DNA of 64,000 bases from Tetracentron sinense (lineage: Eukaryota; Streptophyta; Magnoliopsida; Trochodendrales; Trochodendraceae): NCBI GenBank assembly GCA_015143295.1, contig CM026567.1, positions 15,332,416 to 15,396,415 of the forward strand, read 5' to 3'. The notes beneath the pieces were generated by a model. It was not told where the DNA came from and did not search any database. It saw only the letters and a list, made by a program, of their open reading frames with translations. How positions within the stretch are numbered: the stretch's first letter is position 1; the number at the start of each line of letters is the position of its first letter. Below are positions 33,981-45,941 of the stretch, in pieces. Made by a program: the position numbers and the translations under genes.

Positions 33981-34039
33981 ATTATCCCTCCAACCAATGC
34001 AAGATTTCTCAAGCAATACTACTTCTAAGGAATCGAAAC

Positions 34040-35110
34040 GCTCACTAGACCAAAAATTCAAATGACGGTCTAGGTAAAATTTAGAGTACAAAACGACTTG
34101 CTAAGTTGAAAACCCTAAGAGGCAGCTTAGTAAAAAATTAGAGTCATGCTCGCTAGGTCGAAAACCCTTAGAGGCGACTTAGGTAAAAATTAGAGCAACA
34201 ATGACTCACTAAGTTGAAAACCCTAAGGGGCGGCTTAGACACAAAAAATTGAGTCAAAATAAAATGCCCGCTAGACCAAAACTTCAAAAAGGTCTAGGCA
34301 AAAATTAGGGCAACAAATAACTCGCTAGACTGACACTCCCAGAGTTAGTCTAGGTAAAAATTAGAGCAATTTGACAGGCTCCTGAATACGAGCTAAAGGT
34401 TCACAGCGCTTCAAAAGTCTCCAGAATACCAGACCGAAGTCCAAACCCTCCTAGGCATGAACAGAAACTGCCTATTTGCCATCAAAGTGCGACTCATAAC
34501 TTTAAAAGCCCCCTAAATACAAGGCCAAAGTCAAAACCTTCCTAGGTATGAACGGAAACTACCTATTTGTTCACAAAACGCGAATCCCCCTTCTGAACTA
34601 CGTTTGACTTGATCCTATCATGGGTACGTAGGCAGCCTAAAGAATTAATTTAGGTTCAGTCAGTTCTTCTAAAAGAACATCATCCACCATGGGATACAGA
34701 ATCATAGTTATTGTCCCTCAATATGGGTGAAACGAAAAAAACTACTATCTGATGCACGAAGAAGAAACCACAATTCTAAGGAAGGACTTCTCACCATCAA
34801 AAGCATATTTACTAATTATAATGGATGGATAACAAAATATCTCCCCCGACCAATGTAAGGTTCTTAAAGCTCGCTAGACTAACACTTCAAGAAGTTGGTC
34901 TAGGCAAAAATTAGGGCACCAAAATACCCGCTAAGTTGAAAATCCAAAAGGATGGCTTAGGCAAAAGTTAGGGTAACATGGCTTGTTAAGTCAAAAATCT
35001 GAAAGGATGGCTTAGACAAACAAAATGAGTCAAAACAAAAAGCTCGCTAAACTAACACTCCAAGAGTTGGTTTAGGCAAAATTAGAGCAACCTGACATGC
35101 TCCTGAATAC
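34040..35110 (+). repeat. Hairpin arrays after Tat-1 pol
   Basis: Ten or so units of about 55-65 bp (34045-34355 and 34874-35070), each CTARRY-stem, about 14-nt loop, complementary stem, then AAAATTAGAG or a variant. Stem pairs include CTAGACC/GGTCTAG, CTAGACT/AGTCTAG, CTAGGTCG/CGACTTAG, CTAAGTTG/CAGCTTAG, CTAAAC/GTTTAG. The 34360-34870 segment between them contains GGTACGTAGGCAGCCTAAAG and a second copy of it recurs at 35963, so the whole block was once duplicated. Confidence 0.85.
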
Positions 35111-35154
35111 GAGCTAAAAAGAATCATCACTTTTCGAAAGGCTCTTATACTCTT

Positions 35155-35962
35155 GCTCATCAAAGATACACTATTTCTGTCGTCAAATGGATTAGACCTT
35201 CTTAGGGTAGATTTAAATTAAATGTGGATGGAGCTTCAAAAGGCAATCCAGGTTTAGCAGGTGGAGGAGGCATTATCAGAGATTATTTTGGAGCAATGAT
35301 TGCTTGTTTCTATGCTTTTTATGGGATATGTTCTAACTATATGGCAGAAACTAGAACTCTTTTGGACGGCCTTATCTTTGCCAAAATCTAGGCCTTTGTC
35401 AAGTTGAAGTAGAATCTGATTCTAAAAACCTTGTTGAAGCTTGGAAGGGTTCTCTAAGCCATCCTTGGAATTTGTGGTATTGGAACAAGAAGATTCAGCA
35501 AATGAGGAATATTTGGTATTCTTTTAATCACATCTACAGAGAAACAAATATGGTAGCTGATTATCTTGCTAATATAGGCTATACTACTCAATCCACAGGA
35601 GAAATTTTCCCTAACATTGATATCCCTCCTAGAATTCAAGCCTTTATATTTCTTGATAAAGCAGGGTGTGGAAATGTTAGAATGTTTAAGAGATCATGAG
35701 TTCATTGGTTTGTTTTCTGTTAGGGGTAAGGTTTATGCCCCCACCTTTGTATTTTTTTTTCTTTTGGTGTATTTTTGTTTGGGGTAAGGTTTTATGTCCC
35801 CCCTCTTTTTGAGTCCTTTTAGGGGTAAGGTTTTATGTCCCCCCTTTTTTTCTTTGTCGGGGTAAGGTTTTATGTCTCCCTCATTTCCTTTTGATTATTA
35901 ATAAACCGGTAGGAGTTTGCCAAACCCCCCACTCCTTCTGAGTGGCTTTATTAAAAAAAAAA
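35155..35962 (+). mobile_element. LINE B: 5'-truncated L1-type LINE with RNase H end and 3' UTR
   Basis: Plus-strand reading from about 35157: QRYTISVVKWIRPS, KLNVDGASKGNPG, GGGGIIRDYFGAMIACFYAF, AETRTLLDGL, then after a frame change YRETNMVADYLANIG and a stop at 35697. It is the same domain as in LINE A. The 3' UTR holds four copies of GGGGTAAGGTTTTATGTCCC (35724-35885) and ends with a CCACTC/GAGTGG stem-loop, a TTTATT and A10. The 5' truncation is typical of LINE insertion. Target duplication not recognised. Confidence 0.85.
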
Positions 35963-36162
35963 TGTAGGCAACCTAAGGAAATTAACTTGGGTTCAGTTAG
36001 TTCTTTTAAAAGATCATTCCCCTATAGAAAAGAAGAAGAAGAAAATTATGTCGTGAAAATTACAATGACATACACTGAATGATAAGATGAAAATTTTCAT
36101 TCATTTACGGGATTTACATTAGGAAGACCTTCATTTACAGGATGTATATCAAGAGGATTTTC
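35963..36162 (+). other. Tat-1 sequence between LINE B and the antisense gene
   Basis: Begins with TGTAGGCAACCTAAGG and continues GGTTCAGTTAGTTCTTTTAA, a second copy of the sequence at 34627-34675. No gene. Confidence 0.6.
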
Positions 36163-37250
36163 TTAAATCAGAGGTGTGGTATCTGAAAAAGATAATTTTT
36201 CTATCCTAGTGCGCTGTTGTTTGTGGAGACGTGAAGCTTCCTGACAAGCATCTGCCAAACCCTCTTTCAATCTGATAATTTTCCCCAGGGTCTTCTGACC
36301 TTGAAGCTTCACAGATTGTCCATCAGATAATTCGGAATTGACAGTCTCCATCTCTATTTCCATCGATTCACGGGCGCTCTTTATTTTTGAAGCTCTAACT
36401 ATAGCTTCTTGTAGTCGTTGATGGAGGCTCTCTATTTTGATTTCCGCAGCCTGTTGATATTCTGCAGTTCGATAGACTTTGTTATGCAGATCATTGGCAG
36501 CTTCGGTCAATTTCTTCAGGCCTCGTGTTAGCCCTAGTCTCAGCTTCAGTAGCAATGCTTGCTGGCTCTTGTGTCACTTTAGCTATCACTGACCTTGCAG
36601 GTTCAGTTAACGTGGCCCTTTCTGTATCAAGAACTTCATCGACAGGGTTGATACTTGCAGTGTTCACTGTCACCACTGTCTCAATACTTGTAAAGCCAAG
36701 ATCAACTTCAGTTGGTACGGCTCAGAAAGGACTCCCACAGTTTGAATGATCTCTCCGTCGACCTTCGAGCTAGATGATTGGCCACTCTTAAGAGCGTGCT
36801 TCTTAGCTTTTCTAACCGCTCATTGGACTTCGATAGATCACAGAGTAGCTTCAACTGTTTGAACTTCAAACAATAGTTGCGCTTTTAGCTCATTGGCTCT
36901 ACGAGCCTCTTCTAGTGCAGCCGTCAAATGATCATCGTGAAGATTTAGGCTCACAGAAGCATCTTCATCCGAAAATCGATCGGAAGTGGATTGATGGTCG
37001 TCATATACAGGCAAGTCGGCTTCAGCGTCGACATTATCGGTTGGATTAACCACGATGGTTTCACCCAACCCTTCCAAAATATGGGGTCGAACCGCTACCC
37101 CAATGGAAGTCACAGCTGAAGGGTCTTCCGGAAGTGTAATAAATTTGGCGGCACCCTAAGGTCCTTCATACGTCTCCTCAAAATTATTGGTGTCGGCATA
37201 AATTGGTACGTAAAGCTCAGCCGCGAGTGGAGCTATTTTGGCCATCTGAA
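36163..37250 (-). pseudogene. Tat-1 antisense gene, C-terminal part (coiled coil)
   Basis: Minus-strand segments: acidic DEDASVSLNLHDDHLTAALE followed by EEARRANELKAQ (37113-36838), and a long helix-rich part with KIESLHQRLQEAIVRASKIK and LGKIIRLKEGLADACQEASR (36555-36163), which looks like a coiled coil. It is the continuation of the mobile-domain gene at 51416-53419, separated from it by the copia insertion between CTGAA copies at 37246 and 51416. Several frame changes. The C-terminal coiled coil after a plant mobile domain is a common arrangement in transposon-borne PMD proteins. Confidence 0.6.
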
Positions 37251-38832
37251 TGTTAGACATGATGCCCAGAAAAGTCATTAAGATTGTTAGACTCTTATTA
37301 ATTTGATTAATAAAGACTTCTTCTTAATCTATTGTGTATTCATTATCGGTAATTGACCATGATCATGAGATGATCTATACCATATGAGATATTGATAAAG
37401 GTCCTTAGGATATATTGTAGGAAATTTATGTGATTAGATTATCACAAGCAGATATAACTTTCCGGTTCCTTATACCTTATATTGTCACAGCTGTGGGTGA
37501 AGCTGGACACTTCATTTATATGGCTGCCAGAATGCTTAGATGTTCTCAATAGTTGAGATGTAGTTCTATCTCGAACTATTGAAGTGGAGACTACACATCA
37601 GCATATAAGTGCTTAAATGTACACTGACTAATTGCATTTAATGAGAGACCTCTTGCATAAACATACTATCAGATAGTTGGTCTCTCATTCACATTGAACA
37701 GTTTCGAGGATCCTTAGATCTGATGTGTTCATCTATGACTGAGCAGTGATCTGACTATTTTGATTCCAGCAACGTATTTTCTAACTTAGGGAATACAATA
37801 CAGTAACAGTTGGATAGTCAGAAAGCTGTTTGAGTCATGAAGAATTTCAAACAAGAAATCAATGCCCATTTATTTGAGAGACTATCCAAGTTCAGGGTAA
37901 GACAATTGATTCAGTTCAAATCCTGCGCAGGTGATTTTGAAATCAAATTAAGTTTTGAAATATACTTCTATTAAAAGATATTATACTTATTAAAGGATTT
38001 TCTCAAAATGATTTTTATGAGAAATTGTTTCTCATGGCTTAATCATAAGTCTTGGAAACTCGCATGATGTGCAATAGGCTATGGGTTAGATAGTATGTCA
38101 ATCTTGAAGGCCCATTAGGGATAATGTATTTGGAAGGATAAATCGAATTTAAAAGTTCATGTGGCGGGATCCGTATTGGTTAAATGTTCATACACTGGGA
38201 TTGAATTGCAACATGGATATCTCACATCACTTGCAATTCCAACATAATTCCTGTTTAGGGTCAATGGGATAATGTTGGGTAAGCCAGGGTAAGAAAGTCC
38301 CAGAGCAATCTGTGGAGATGCTCACATAAGAAATACAAGCTTAATAATTGATTAAATGTTAATCAAATTATTTAAGGGATTAAAAGTTAATTTATGGTTT
38401 AAATTAATTGTTAATTTAAATCTAGGGATTATTTTAATAATTATTTAATTAACCTAATTAAAGGGGAAATGAGTTTGACCCATATCCATAAACCCATTAA
38501 TATGGACCTTTAATATGGGCCAAAGCCCAGGGGTTTAAACCCTAGGGTGGGGCGCCCACTTTGGAAATTCTAATTGGATTGGGATTTGGTTACTTGAATA
38601 ATTATTGAGTAATAACTCTATTAATTAAGGAATTAAAATCCAATGGTTGGATTGCAATTAGGATTAAGATGACATGAAGTTGGATTGCAACAAGGAGTAT
38701 TAAACTCCTCAAAGTCCATGCCCCCTTGATGCTCACGCCCCCTGGTTGTTTAGGTTTCCTAGTTTGACTAGGATTCCTCTCTTTGTTGGTTGTTGACTTA
38801 TCCCTATTAATTAAGGAATCCTCATTTAATAA

Positions 38833-40588
38833 TGTAGAGCCCCGAACTTTTGACATCTATGCATGACCCTTTCGTAGCCATTTTTCCTTTAAAGTAGTGC
38901 AATTAATAAATAAGGAAGAAATTGGAAATTCCGAAGCCTTAGAAATGTTCCTTTTCGAAGTACGAACCCAACGCAAGTTGAATCGTCAAAATCGGACGAA
39001 CGAGTCAAAAGTTATGGCCAAAACAGTCTGGACCTGCAGGCCACCGATCGCTCGGTCCATGGAGCGATCGATCGGTCCAAAACCGATCGCTCGGAGGCTA
39101 TCGACTGGTCAAGATTTTTGTATGGGGAAATTTTCCAGAGAGTGAAATTTTAACCGATCGCTCGGTTATGAAACCGATCGATCGGTAGGCAACCGATCGA
39201 TCGGTCATTAACACCGATCGCTCGGTACTCGCGTTTTTGCAGAAAATTTAGTAAGGGTGTTTTAGTCTTTTGGGTGGTTTACTCTTACCTTAAGAGTCTT
39301 GCCCGAGCCTTTAGGGCTTATTTGCAATACTTAGAAGATTGAGAGCTAAGGAAAGGAGAAGAAGGCGATCCCTAACCTAGGGTTTGATTTTTGGAGGGGA
39401 AATCAAAGGGTTGTGAACCCACACTCACCTCAAGTCCATTTTCTTCAAGATCTCGGCTCAAGCTCGTGTGGGGCACTCTCCTCAAGCTAGGGCAGCAACT
39501 CACGGTCGTTTTGGAAAGGGGGATTTCTTCCTCACTTGATCAGGTCGGTACTTCTTGCTACCCTCCTAGCTATAGTTCTCCTTTCCCTTTATTTTCTTTG
39601 TGTTCCTTTATACATCCATGTATTATGAGATGGGTTGTGAATGGTGAATGGTAAACGATGAATGGAGATGAATGTAGGCGATTGGATGCCGTGTGTATTG
39701 ATGTGATGGATGAACGGGGAGGGCATTGTACCCATAATGAACATACATACGTGATGTGAGTAAAACCCACCTAGAAAAGCATGTTGTAGGGTTAATAAAT
39801 AATGAATGCACTATGTTTGATGAAATGCCAAGGTGAATAAAATGAATGATAAATTAAGAAAATGCATGTTTAAGGTTTATGGAAATTGCTAGGGTCATGA
39901 TAGTGTGATTGTTCGCTTTCCCTAAATGATATGAATATTAAATTGCTCAAATCATTGATGTTATGTGTTATGAATTACTCAAATGCCATATTTAATTCCA
40001 ATTGCAAGTATGCACACGACCTCATGAGCACACATACATGACATGATTTACCGAGGTTTTCCAGAATGGGATTTAGAGGTGGGGCATATCCTACGATATG
40101 TTTTACCTCGCTTTTGGCAAGGACAAGACAATCATGCATTTTCATAAGAAGGGTCTCCCTTCTCTCGCAAGTGCACACATATCATAAGAAGGGTCTCCCT
40201 TCCCTCGCAAGTGCATCTCACAAGGACATCTCACAAGTGAATCTCACAAGTGAAAGGACAAGCATGAGCATTCTAGGAAGAAGGGTCTCCCTTCCCTCAC
40301 AAGTAGTTTACTTTTTCAAGCAAGCATGACAAGACATGGCATGACAAGCATAAGCATTCTAGGAAGAAAAGTCTCCCTTCCCTCACAAGTAGTTTACTTT
40401 CCAAGCAGGCATGACATGGCATGACACACATGATATTACAAGATAAGACAAACATGACAAGTTTCAAGCACGGAAATGGTATTTCCAATCAAGTCAAGTG
40501 CACAAGGTTTTCAAGGGTTTTATCGGCTTTTCTGAATGCAAGCATGATTACAAACTACTTTACTTCCTTGTATAATATGAACTGTTCC

Positions 40589-40627
<39 letters not shown>

Positions 40628-41123
40628 CATTGCTATCTCATGCTATGACTATTGGTTAGCATTTAGTACCCGCTGAGTATTCCATGCTCAGCCGTGCTTC
40701 TTATGTCGGCAGGTTCTGAGGGAGCTGCTGCTCCATTTGATGTTTGTGCTCCTAGCCCTTGGGTGGAGGAGGAGTACGTCGAGGAACCTTTGGAGGAACC
40801 TCCCGTAGAGGGTTATCAGTAGGTGGTGTTAGATTCCGAGTGGATTAGCTGTGGGTGAGCATGAGTGATTATATCCATGTATTTTGGCGGGCATGTCCGC
40901 ACTTTCTTTGTTTTGTTTTCTTTTGTATTAAACTTGGACCATGTGTATATACTTAGAGGTTTGTTAGACTTCCGCTGTGTTTTATAGTTATGCTTCCGCT
41001 GTTATCCTCTATTGTATATGTTCTGTGGGTTTTGTAGGTTGGTTCGTCAAGCAAGTCATGTAAGTCATGATTAAGTCGTCCAAGATTCACTCTAACTCCT
41101 AGGGTGGGTTTTGGGTCGCGACA
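38833..41123 (+). mobile_element. Solo LTR E, inserted in the copia 5' LTR
   Basis: Starts TGTAGAGCCCCGAAC, ends GGGTCGCGACA, with perfect AATAA duplications (38828-38832 and 41124-41128). The uninterrupted copia 3' LTR shows the empty site at about 50785. Sense is plus: conserved block 38968-39022, GATCG palindromes 39044-39225, an array of CACAAGTG and GAAGGGTCTCCCTTC units at 40130-40420, (TA)n at 40594-40622, and the peptide module at 40673-40822. Confidence 0.95.
40713..40822 (+). CDS. Putative terminal exon of LTR-borne acidic peptide, copy E
   Basis: After CTTATGTCGGCAG: SEGAAAPFDVCAPSPWVEEE, then YVEEPLEEPPVEGYQ and TAG. The same P-F-D-V-C and W-V-E-E-E-Y residues appear in copies B and G, which lie on the opposite strand in unrelated contexts. 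CTGAG (40673) and CTCAG (40687) form the inverted repeat upstream. This copy has the cleanest frame. Function and upstream exon unknown. Confidence 0.5.
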
Positions 41124-41757
41124 AATAAGGACTCTTTAATTAGTAGGATTACTATAACTAAAGTAGATATAGTTAAACTAGGATTTTATTTAAATTAATA
41201 ATAAGAGTTATTATTAATAAATAACTTCTTAAAGGATAAGTTATACTTGGAGTAGGATATGGATTAGATCCATTCTATAAATATCCCAAGACCAAAACGT
41301 GGGGAGATAAAAATTAATCACAATTCTCCAGAATTTTTTCTCTCTCCCTCTCCTCTCTCTCCAAACCGTGGGCACCTAGGGAGTCTACTTAGGATTTTTG
41401 TGAGCTACAAGGGTGGTCCAAGTTGGGTTTTGCTTTTCTAGGGTTTTGAACCTTAGTATTTTTAGTGATAGAAGGTCTACACCATTGATCCATCTTCTTC
41501 CTCTTGCTGCAATAATTCCAAAGGAGATTCTAAAGCTTCATGGGGATAGCGAAGAATAAAGATCGAGCTTCTAGTATTTTTTCGGAGAAATCTCTACAAA
41601 GAGTTCTGACGGTTTGAGTGGATTAAGCTTCACCGGTGGACATCATTCACCGAGGTGATATGACTAAAACTCTTAGATAGTTTTTGATGCTTTCTATGGT
41701 GTTAAGATCTAGGGAAACCTGTTTTCCACATAAATTTTTATCCGGATCCCCTTCAAG

Positions 41758-41770
41758 TGGTATCAGAAGT
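41758..41770 (+). other. Copia primer-binding site
   Basis: TGGTATCAGAAGT two bases after the LTR end. Close to TGGTATCAGAGC, the usual site for initiator methionine tRNA in plant copia elements. Confidence 0.85.
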
Positions 41771-43375
41771 CATGGTTAGGAGTATTTTTTGTTTATTTTG
41801 ATACAGTAATTAAATGGATAATTTTATTCATGAGATGAATTTAATTTAAATCTATTTAAAATTGCTCTTAGTTTTTATTATTTTATTTGTTCATGAGATG
41901 GATAAATAAATAATTATTTTGATTATGTTATTGAATGAGATTTGATAATGATAATAATTAAATAATTTTAAAAACTAGTGTTGTATGAGATATAATTAAA
42001 TTCGAAATAAAGAGTTTATTTTGAAATTCCTTTTTAAATGATTTGATCATTTAATATATATTTATTAATTTTTTAAAATAATTAATAAATGATATTTCCC
42101 ATAAATAGATTTTATTCGAAAAATTATAAAACACTATTTCATGATGTGATCATGTTTAGGTTTTACTATATGTTTTTATAATATTAGGAAAGTCCTAATA
42201 TATATATATATATATATATATATTAATTATTACTTAAAATAGTTTTAAATATATCCTATCTGGATTTTTAATAAAATAGTTTTATTAAAATATATTGAAG
42301 TAAAATATAATAGTTTATTTTCCGGATTTGATCTATATGAGATATAGAATTTTATTGAGCATATTGATAATTGTTATCAATTTTAAATCCTTTTAAAATA
42401 AGAAAAATTACTGCATCACCATGTAGCATCTATTTTATATGAGATTATAGTTATGGGTCATATTTTATGATAAATTTTTTATCATTCATGCATTCATATT
42501 AGAGGATAATATGTAGTAGGTTTTAGCAATCTGTAAAGGGCAGATTCATTCGGTTTCCCTGAAAATGGCGAATGGAATACTGGTTTCCCTAATGCCATTT
42601 TTTTATCATGCATTGGTGGAGATGCTGCGAAGGAGAATGCTGCGATAATGATCTCAATAAGATAATAAAGGAAGGGATCGTGAAGGAGTTTGCGAGCTGC
42701 CTTTATTCTTATCTCATTCTCTTGTATCTATGCATTTTTATTTATTGACCCATAACGATTAATCTCGTATATTATTGTTTTAATTATCATGAGATGATAA
42801 CTGTTGTTTATTTTATCATGAGATGATATTTGTTTATATGTTTAATTATTCTGTTGAAATAATTGCCCTTGATATGATCTTCTACCATACACTATGTGAT
42901 CCTATAGTGGGGAGTGTGAGTAAGCTGATAGGCTAAAGCCGGGCCCAATCCCTCTCACCTATCTGTGAACATGGTGAAAACTGAATAAGCAAATAGTGGG
43001 AGCAATAACGCCAAAGCATGAGCTTTCGCTAGATGTTTATTAGGTTCATGGTAGGTGGACATATAAATAAGAGATATTATACAATAACGCCAAAGCGTGA
43101 GTATAACATCCCTTATAGATCAAACAGTAGATCGAATGCTCCAGAATTCACAAGATGAGATCTGTGAAATTGAAGAAGATAGTTTCTATTTGCCTATTTA
43201 AGGCGATGTGATGATGTGCCTAAAGGCAAGATCACATTAAGCCAGTGTCTAGGTTTTCAATGCCAATTGATTCTTCCCGAATTGGCAATACCATTAGAAA
43301 CAGACCTATAATCTAATAGGTATTAATGAATACAATAGATCCCTAATACTATCTTTTTTGTCATTTGATTAGATC
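41771..43375 (+). other. Copia leader, no gene seen
   Basis: A+T-rich untranslated leader between PBS and gag. It includes a TA microsatellite at about 42199-42222 and two stretches containing ACAATAACGCCAAAGC(A/G)TGAG (43009 and 43081), an imperfect direct repeat. Confidence 0.7.
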
Positions 43376-44215
43376 ATGACAGGCCTACACCCATTGACTG
43401 AAATTCTTCGTGATGAAAAGTTAGTAGGAACTAACTATGTATACTGGAAAAGAAAAAATAGAATAGTATTTGCTGCTGATAACCTGACCTATGTTTTAAG
43501 ATACCTAAACCCGAAATTCCTCTAGATGCTTCACCGGCCTAAAAGGCTGAGTTAGAGTAATGGGAGAGGTCCAATCAGATGACCAAGTGTTATATTCTAG
43601 TTTCGATGTCTAACATCTTGCAAAGCCAGCATGAACACATGGATAAGGCTTCTGACATTTTGTAAAACCTACATAAGATGTTTGGTGAGAAAAATAGATC
43701 AGCTCGACAAGTTAAATTGAAATCCCTTGTTAACACCAAGATGGCTGAGGGAACTCTAGTCAGGGAGCACATCATTAAGATGATGGGCCTATTAAATGAA
43801 CTGGAAATTCTTGGTGGATAGATGGATGCCATCACTCAGGTTGACACTGTTCTGCAATTACTCCATTCATTCTTCAATTCGTTCGTGTTAAATTATAACA
43901 TGAACAAGAGTAAAATGTCACTAAGTGAGCTTATGAACTCACTTGTGTCTGCAGAAGATTTGATCAAAAAGTCAACAAATGGTGAAATTTTAACTGTTGA
44001 TAAACTTGATACCTCCAATCGATCTAAAAAGTTTAGAAAGAAGAATAAGGGTAAAGGTAAGTTTAAAGACAATAACGGTAAGGCAAAAGTTACCAAAGGT
44101 TCATCAAGGGATGCTGGTAAGGATAAGAAGGGCAATGGAAAGTATTTCCACTATGATAAAATAGGCCACTAGAAGAGGAATTATAGGACTTACCTCGCAA
44201 CACTTAAAAAGGGTG
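43376..44215 (+). pseudogene. Copia gag
   Basis: ATG at 43376, MTGLHPLTEILRDEKLVGTN then YVYWKR, the usual N-terminal gag motif of many plant copia elements. After several stops the frame from 43822 reads a gag helix region with LHSFFNSFVLNYNMN, then a Lys-rich tail. The zinc knuckle region reads KYFHYDKIGH, stop, KRNY: the ligand Cys positions are all Tyr and the Trp codon is a stop, the result expected from G-to-A transitions. Confidence 0.85.
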
Positions 44216-44229
44216 GCGGAAGTACTCAA

Positions 44230-44525
44230 GGTATGAGATGCTTTGAAGTGCTTATTACTGTTGAGTCTAACTTTCTGGACGGTCCTCCTAACTCTTGGTG
44301 CGTGGATTCTGGATCCACTGTACACGTTTGCAATTATTTGCAGGGGTTCAAGGAAACTAGAAAGCCGACCAAACATGAGCAGAAGCTTAAAGTTGGCTCC
44401 GGTGCAAATGTTGCAGTGAAGTCAATCGGCTTGTTTACTCTTTATTTACCTAATGGAAAGACATTAATTTTAGAAAATTGCTTTGATGTGCCTTCAGCAC
44501 ATCGAAATTTGATTTCAGTATCTTG
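44230..44525 (+). pseudogene. Copia protease
   Basis: SWCVDSGSTVHVCN carries the D-S-G active site, followed by KVGSGANVAVKSIG, LYLPNGKTLILENC, and PSAHRNLISVS. The catalytic motif is intact. A TGA (expected Arg/Leu context, LISVS then stop) ends the frame. The enzyme would cut the copia polyprotein. Confidence 0.88.
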
Positions 44526-44699
44526 ACTCTTACATTTTGGATTCTCTATCGTTTTTAATTCAATTGTTGAAATGAAGAAAGGTGGAATGGTCCTGATTAC
44601 TGGTAATCTCATTAATGATCTTTATTTAATATTTCCTTTGGTAAATAACGAATGTCTGCAAAGTGACAATGCCTCATCATCTAGAATGTCTGGAATGAA

Positions 44700-45530
44700 G
44701 AGACATTGCACTGAGTCTACTTATCTTTGACATAAGAGACTTGGTCACATTAATCTTGATAGGATCAAGAGGTTGGTAAAAGATGGTCCCCTTGACTTCC
44801 TCAAGGTAGAACCACTCCCTACTTGTGAGTCTTGTCTCGAAAGGGAGATGACCAAGAAGCCTTACCCTAAAAAGGTAGGAAGAGTTGAAGAAAAGCTAAG
44901 ACTAATACATAGTGAAGTATGTAGTCCATTTAACATTGTTGCACGAGGTCAATACCAGTATTTCGTTACATTTACCGATGACTATTCCATATATAGATAT
45001 GTCTATTTGATGCAACACAAATCTGACACATTTGAAAAGTTCAAAGAATTCAGATTAGAAGTTGAGAATTAAACTGACAAATCCATAAAGACACTTCAAT
45101 CACATCGAGGTGGTGAATACCTCACCAACGAGTTTATGGATTATTTAAGGGATAATGGGATTATCTCGCAATGGACAAGTCCTGCCTCTCCTCAATAAAA
45201 TGGAGTTTCTGAAAGAAGAAACCGGACCTTATTAGATATGGTTCACTCTATGATGAGCCATACCGATGTTCCTTCATATCTTTGGGGATATGCTTTACAA
45301 ACTGCTATTTTTATTCTGAATCGGGTTCCATCTAAGTCTATTCCGGTTACACCCTATGAAATGTGGACTAGGCGAAAACCTAGTTTACAACATCTAAGGG
45401 TATGGGGTTGTCCTAAGCATGTTCGAAAACTCGAACCCACTAAGTTAGAATTTAGGACGGAGAAATGGAATTTTGTAGGGTATCTAAAAGAAACTAAGGG
45501 TTTCTATTTCTACTCCAATGTAGACTAAAC
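44700..45530 (+). pseudogene. Copia integrase
   Basis: Zinc region: HKRLGHINLDRIKRL with the His pair and CESCLEREMTKKPY with the Cys pair. Catalytic core: FTDDYSIYRYVYLMQHKS, SHRGGEYLTNEF (the middle Asp position of SDRGGEY reads His), stop, NGVSERRNRTLLDM (Glu). Then VRVWGC-like LRVWGCPKHVRK and KWNFVGYLKETKGFYFY. Stops at 45070 and 45196. Confidence 0.88.
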
Positions 45531-45941
45531 AATAGTTGTTAGGCTTCATGCCACTTTCTTGGAGGAAGAAATGGATCTCCTTAAAAAGGTTGAATTTCAT
45601 GAGATGAAAGACAACACAGCCAGTGTCCAAACTGAACCTAATCCTTCTATTAATGATTCTCCTAATTTTATTGCACTGAGAAGGTCTGAAAGAGTTTCTA
45701 GACCACCAGATAGACTTCGGTATTACAATAATGAGGTTTATCTAGTTACCCCTGATGATGAGGATACAGATCCTAATACTTATCAGGAAGCTACATTAGA
45801 TATAGATGCATCTCAATGGAATAAAGCCATGAATGCTGAAATAGATTCCATGTATAACAACGGCGTCTGGACTTTAGTAGATCCACCAGATGGTATAAGG
45901 TTAATTGGAAGCAAATGGATTTTCAAAAAGAAGAAGGGTAC
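45531..45941 (+). pseudogene. Copia RT, N-terminal part
   Basis: RRSERVSRPPDRLRYYNNEV, ASQWNKAMNAEIDSMYNNGV, GIRLIGSKWIFKKKKGT. The RT frame then enters solo LTR F. The target duplication GGTAC is formed from the codons of the K-G-T that follow KWIFKKK; the continuation is at 47759. Confidence 0.85.

Larger units (their letters stand above)
37251..41755 (+). mobile_element. Copia 5' LTR, split by solo LTR E
   Basis: About 2.2 kb without the insert. It matches 49184-51415 closely with scattered substitutions and small indels, so the insertion is not very recent. TATA box at about 41276 (TATAAATA) with a long CT-rich tract following (41330-41360). Confidence 0.9.
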
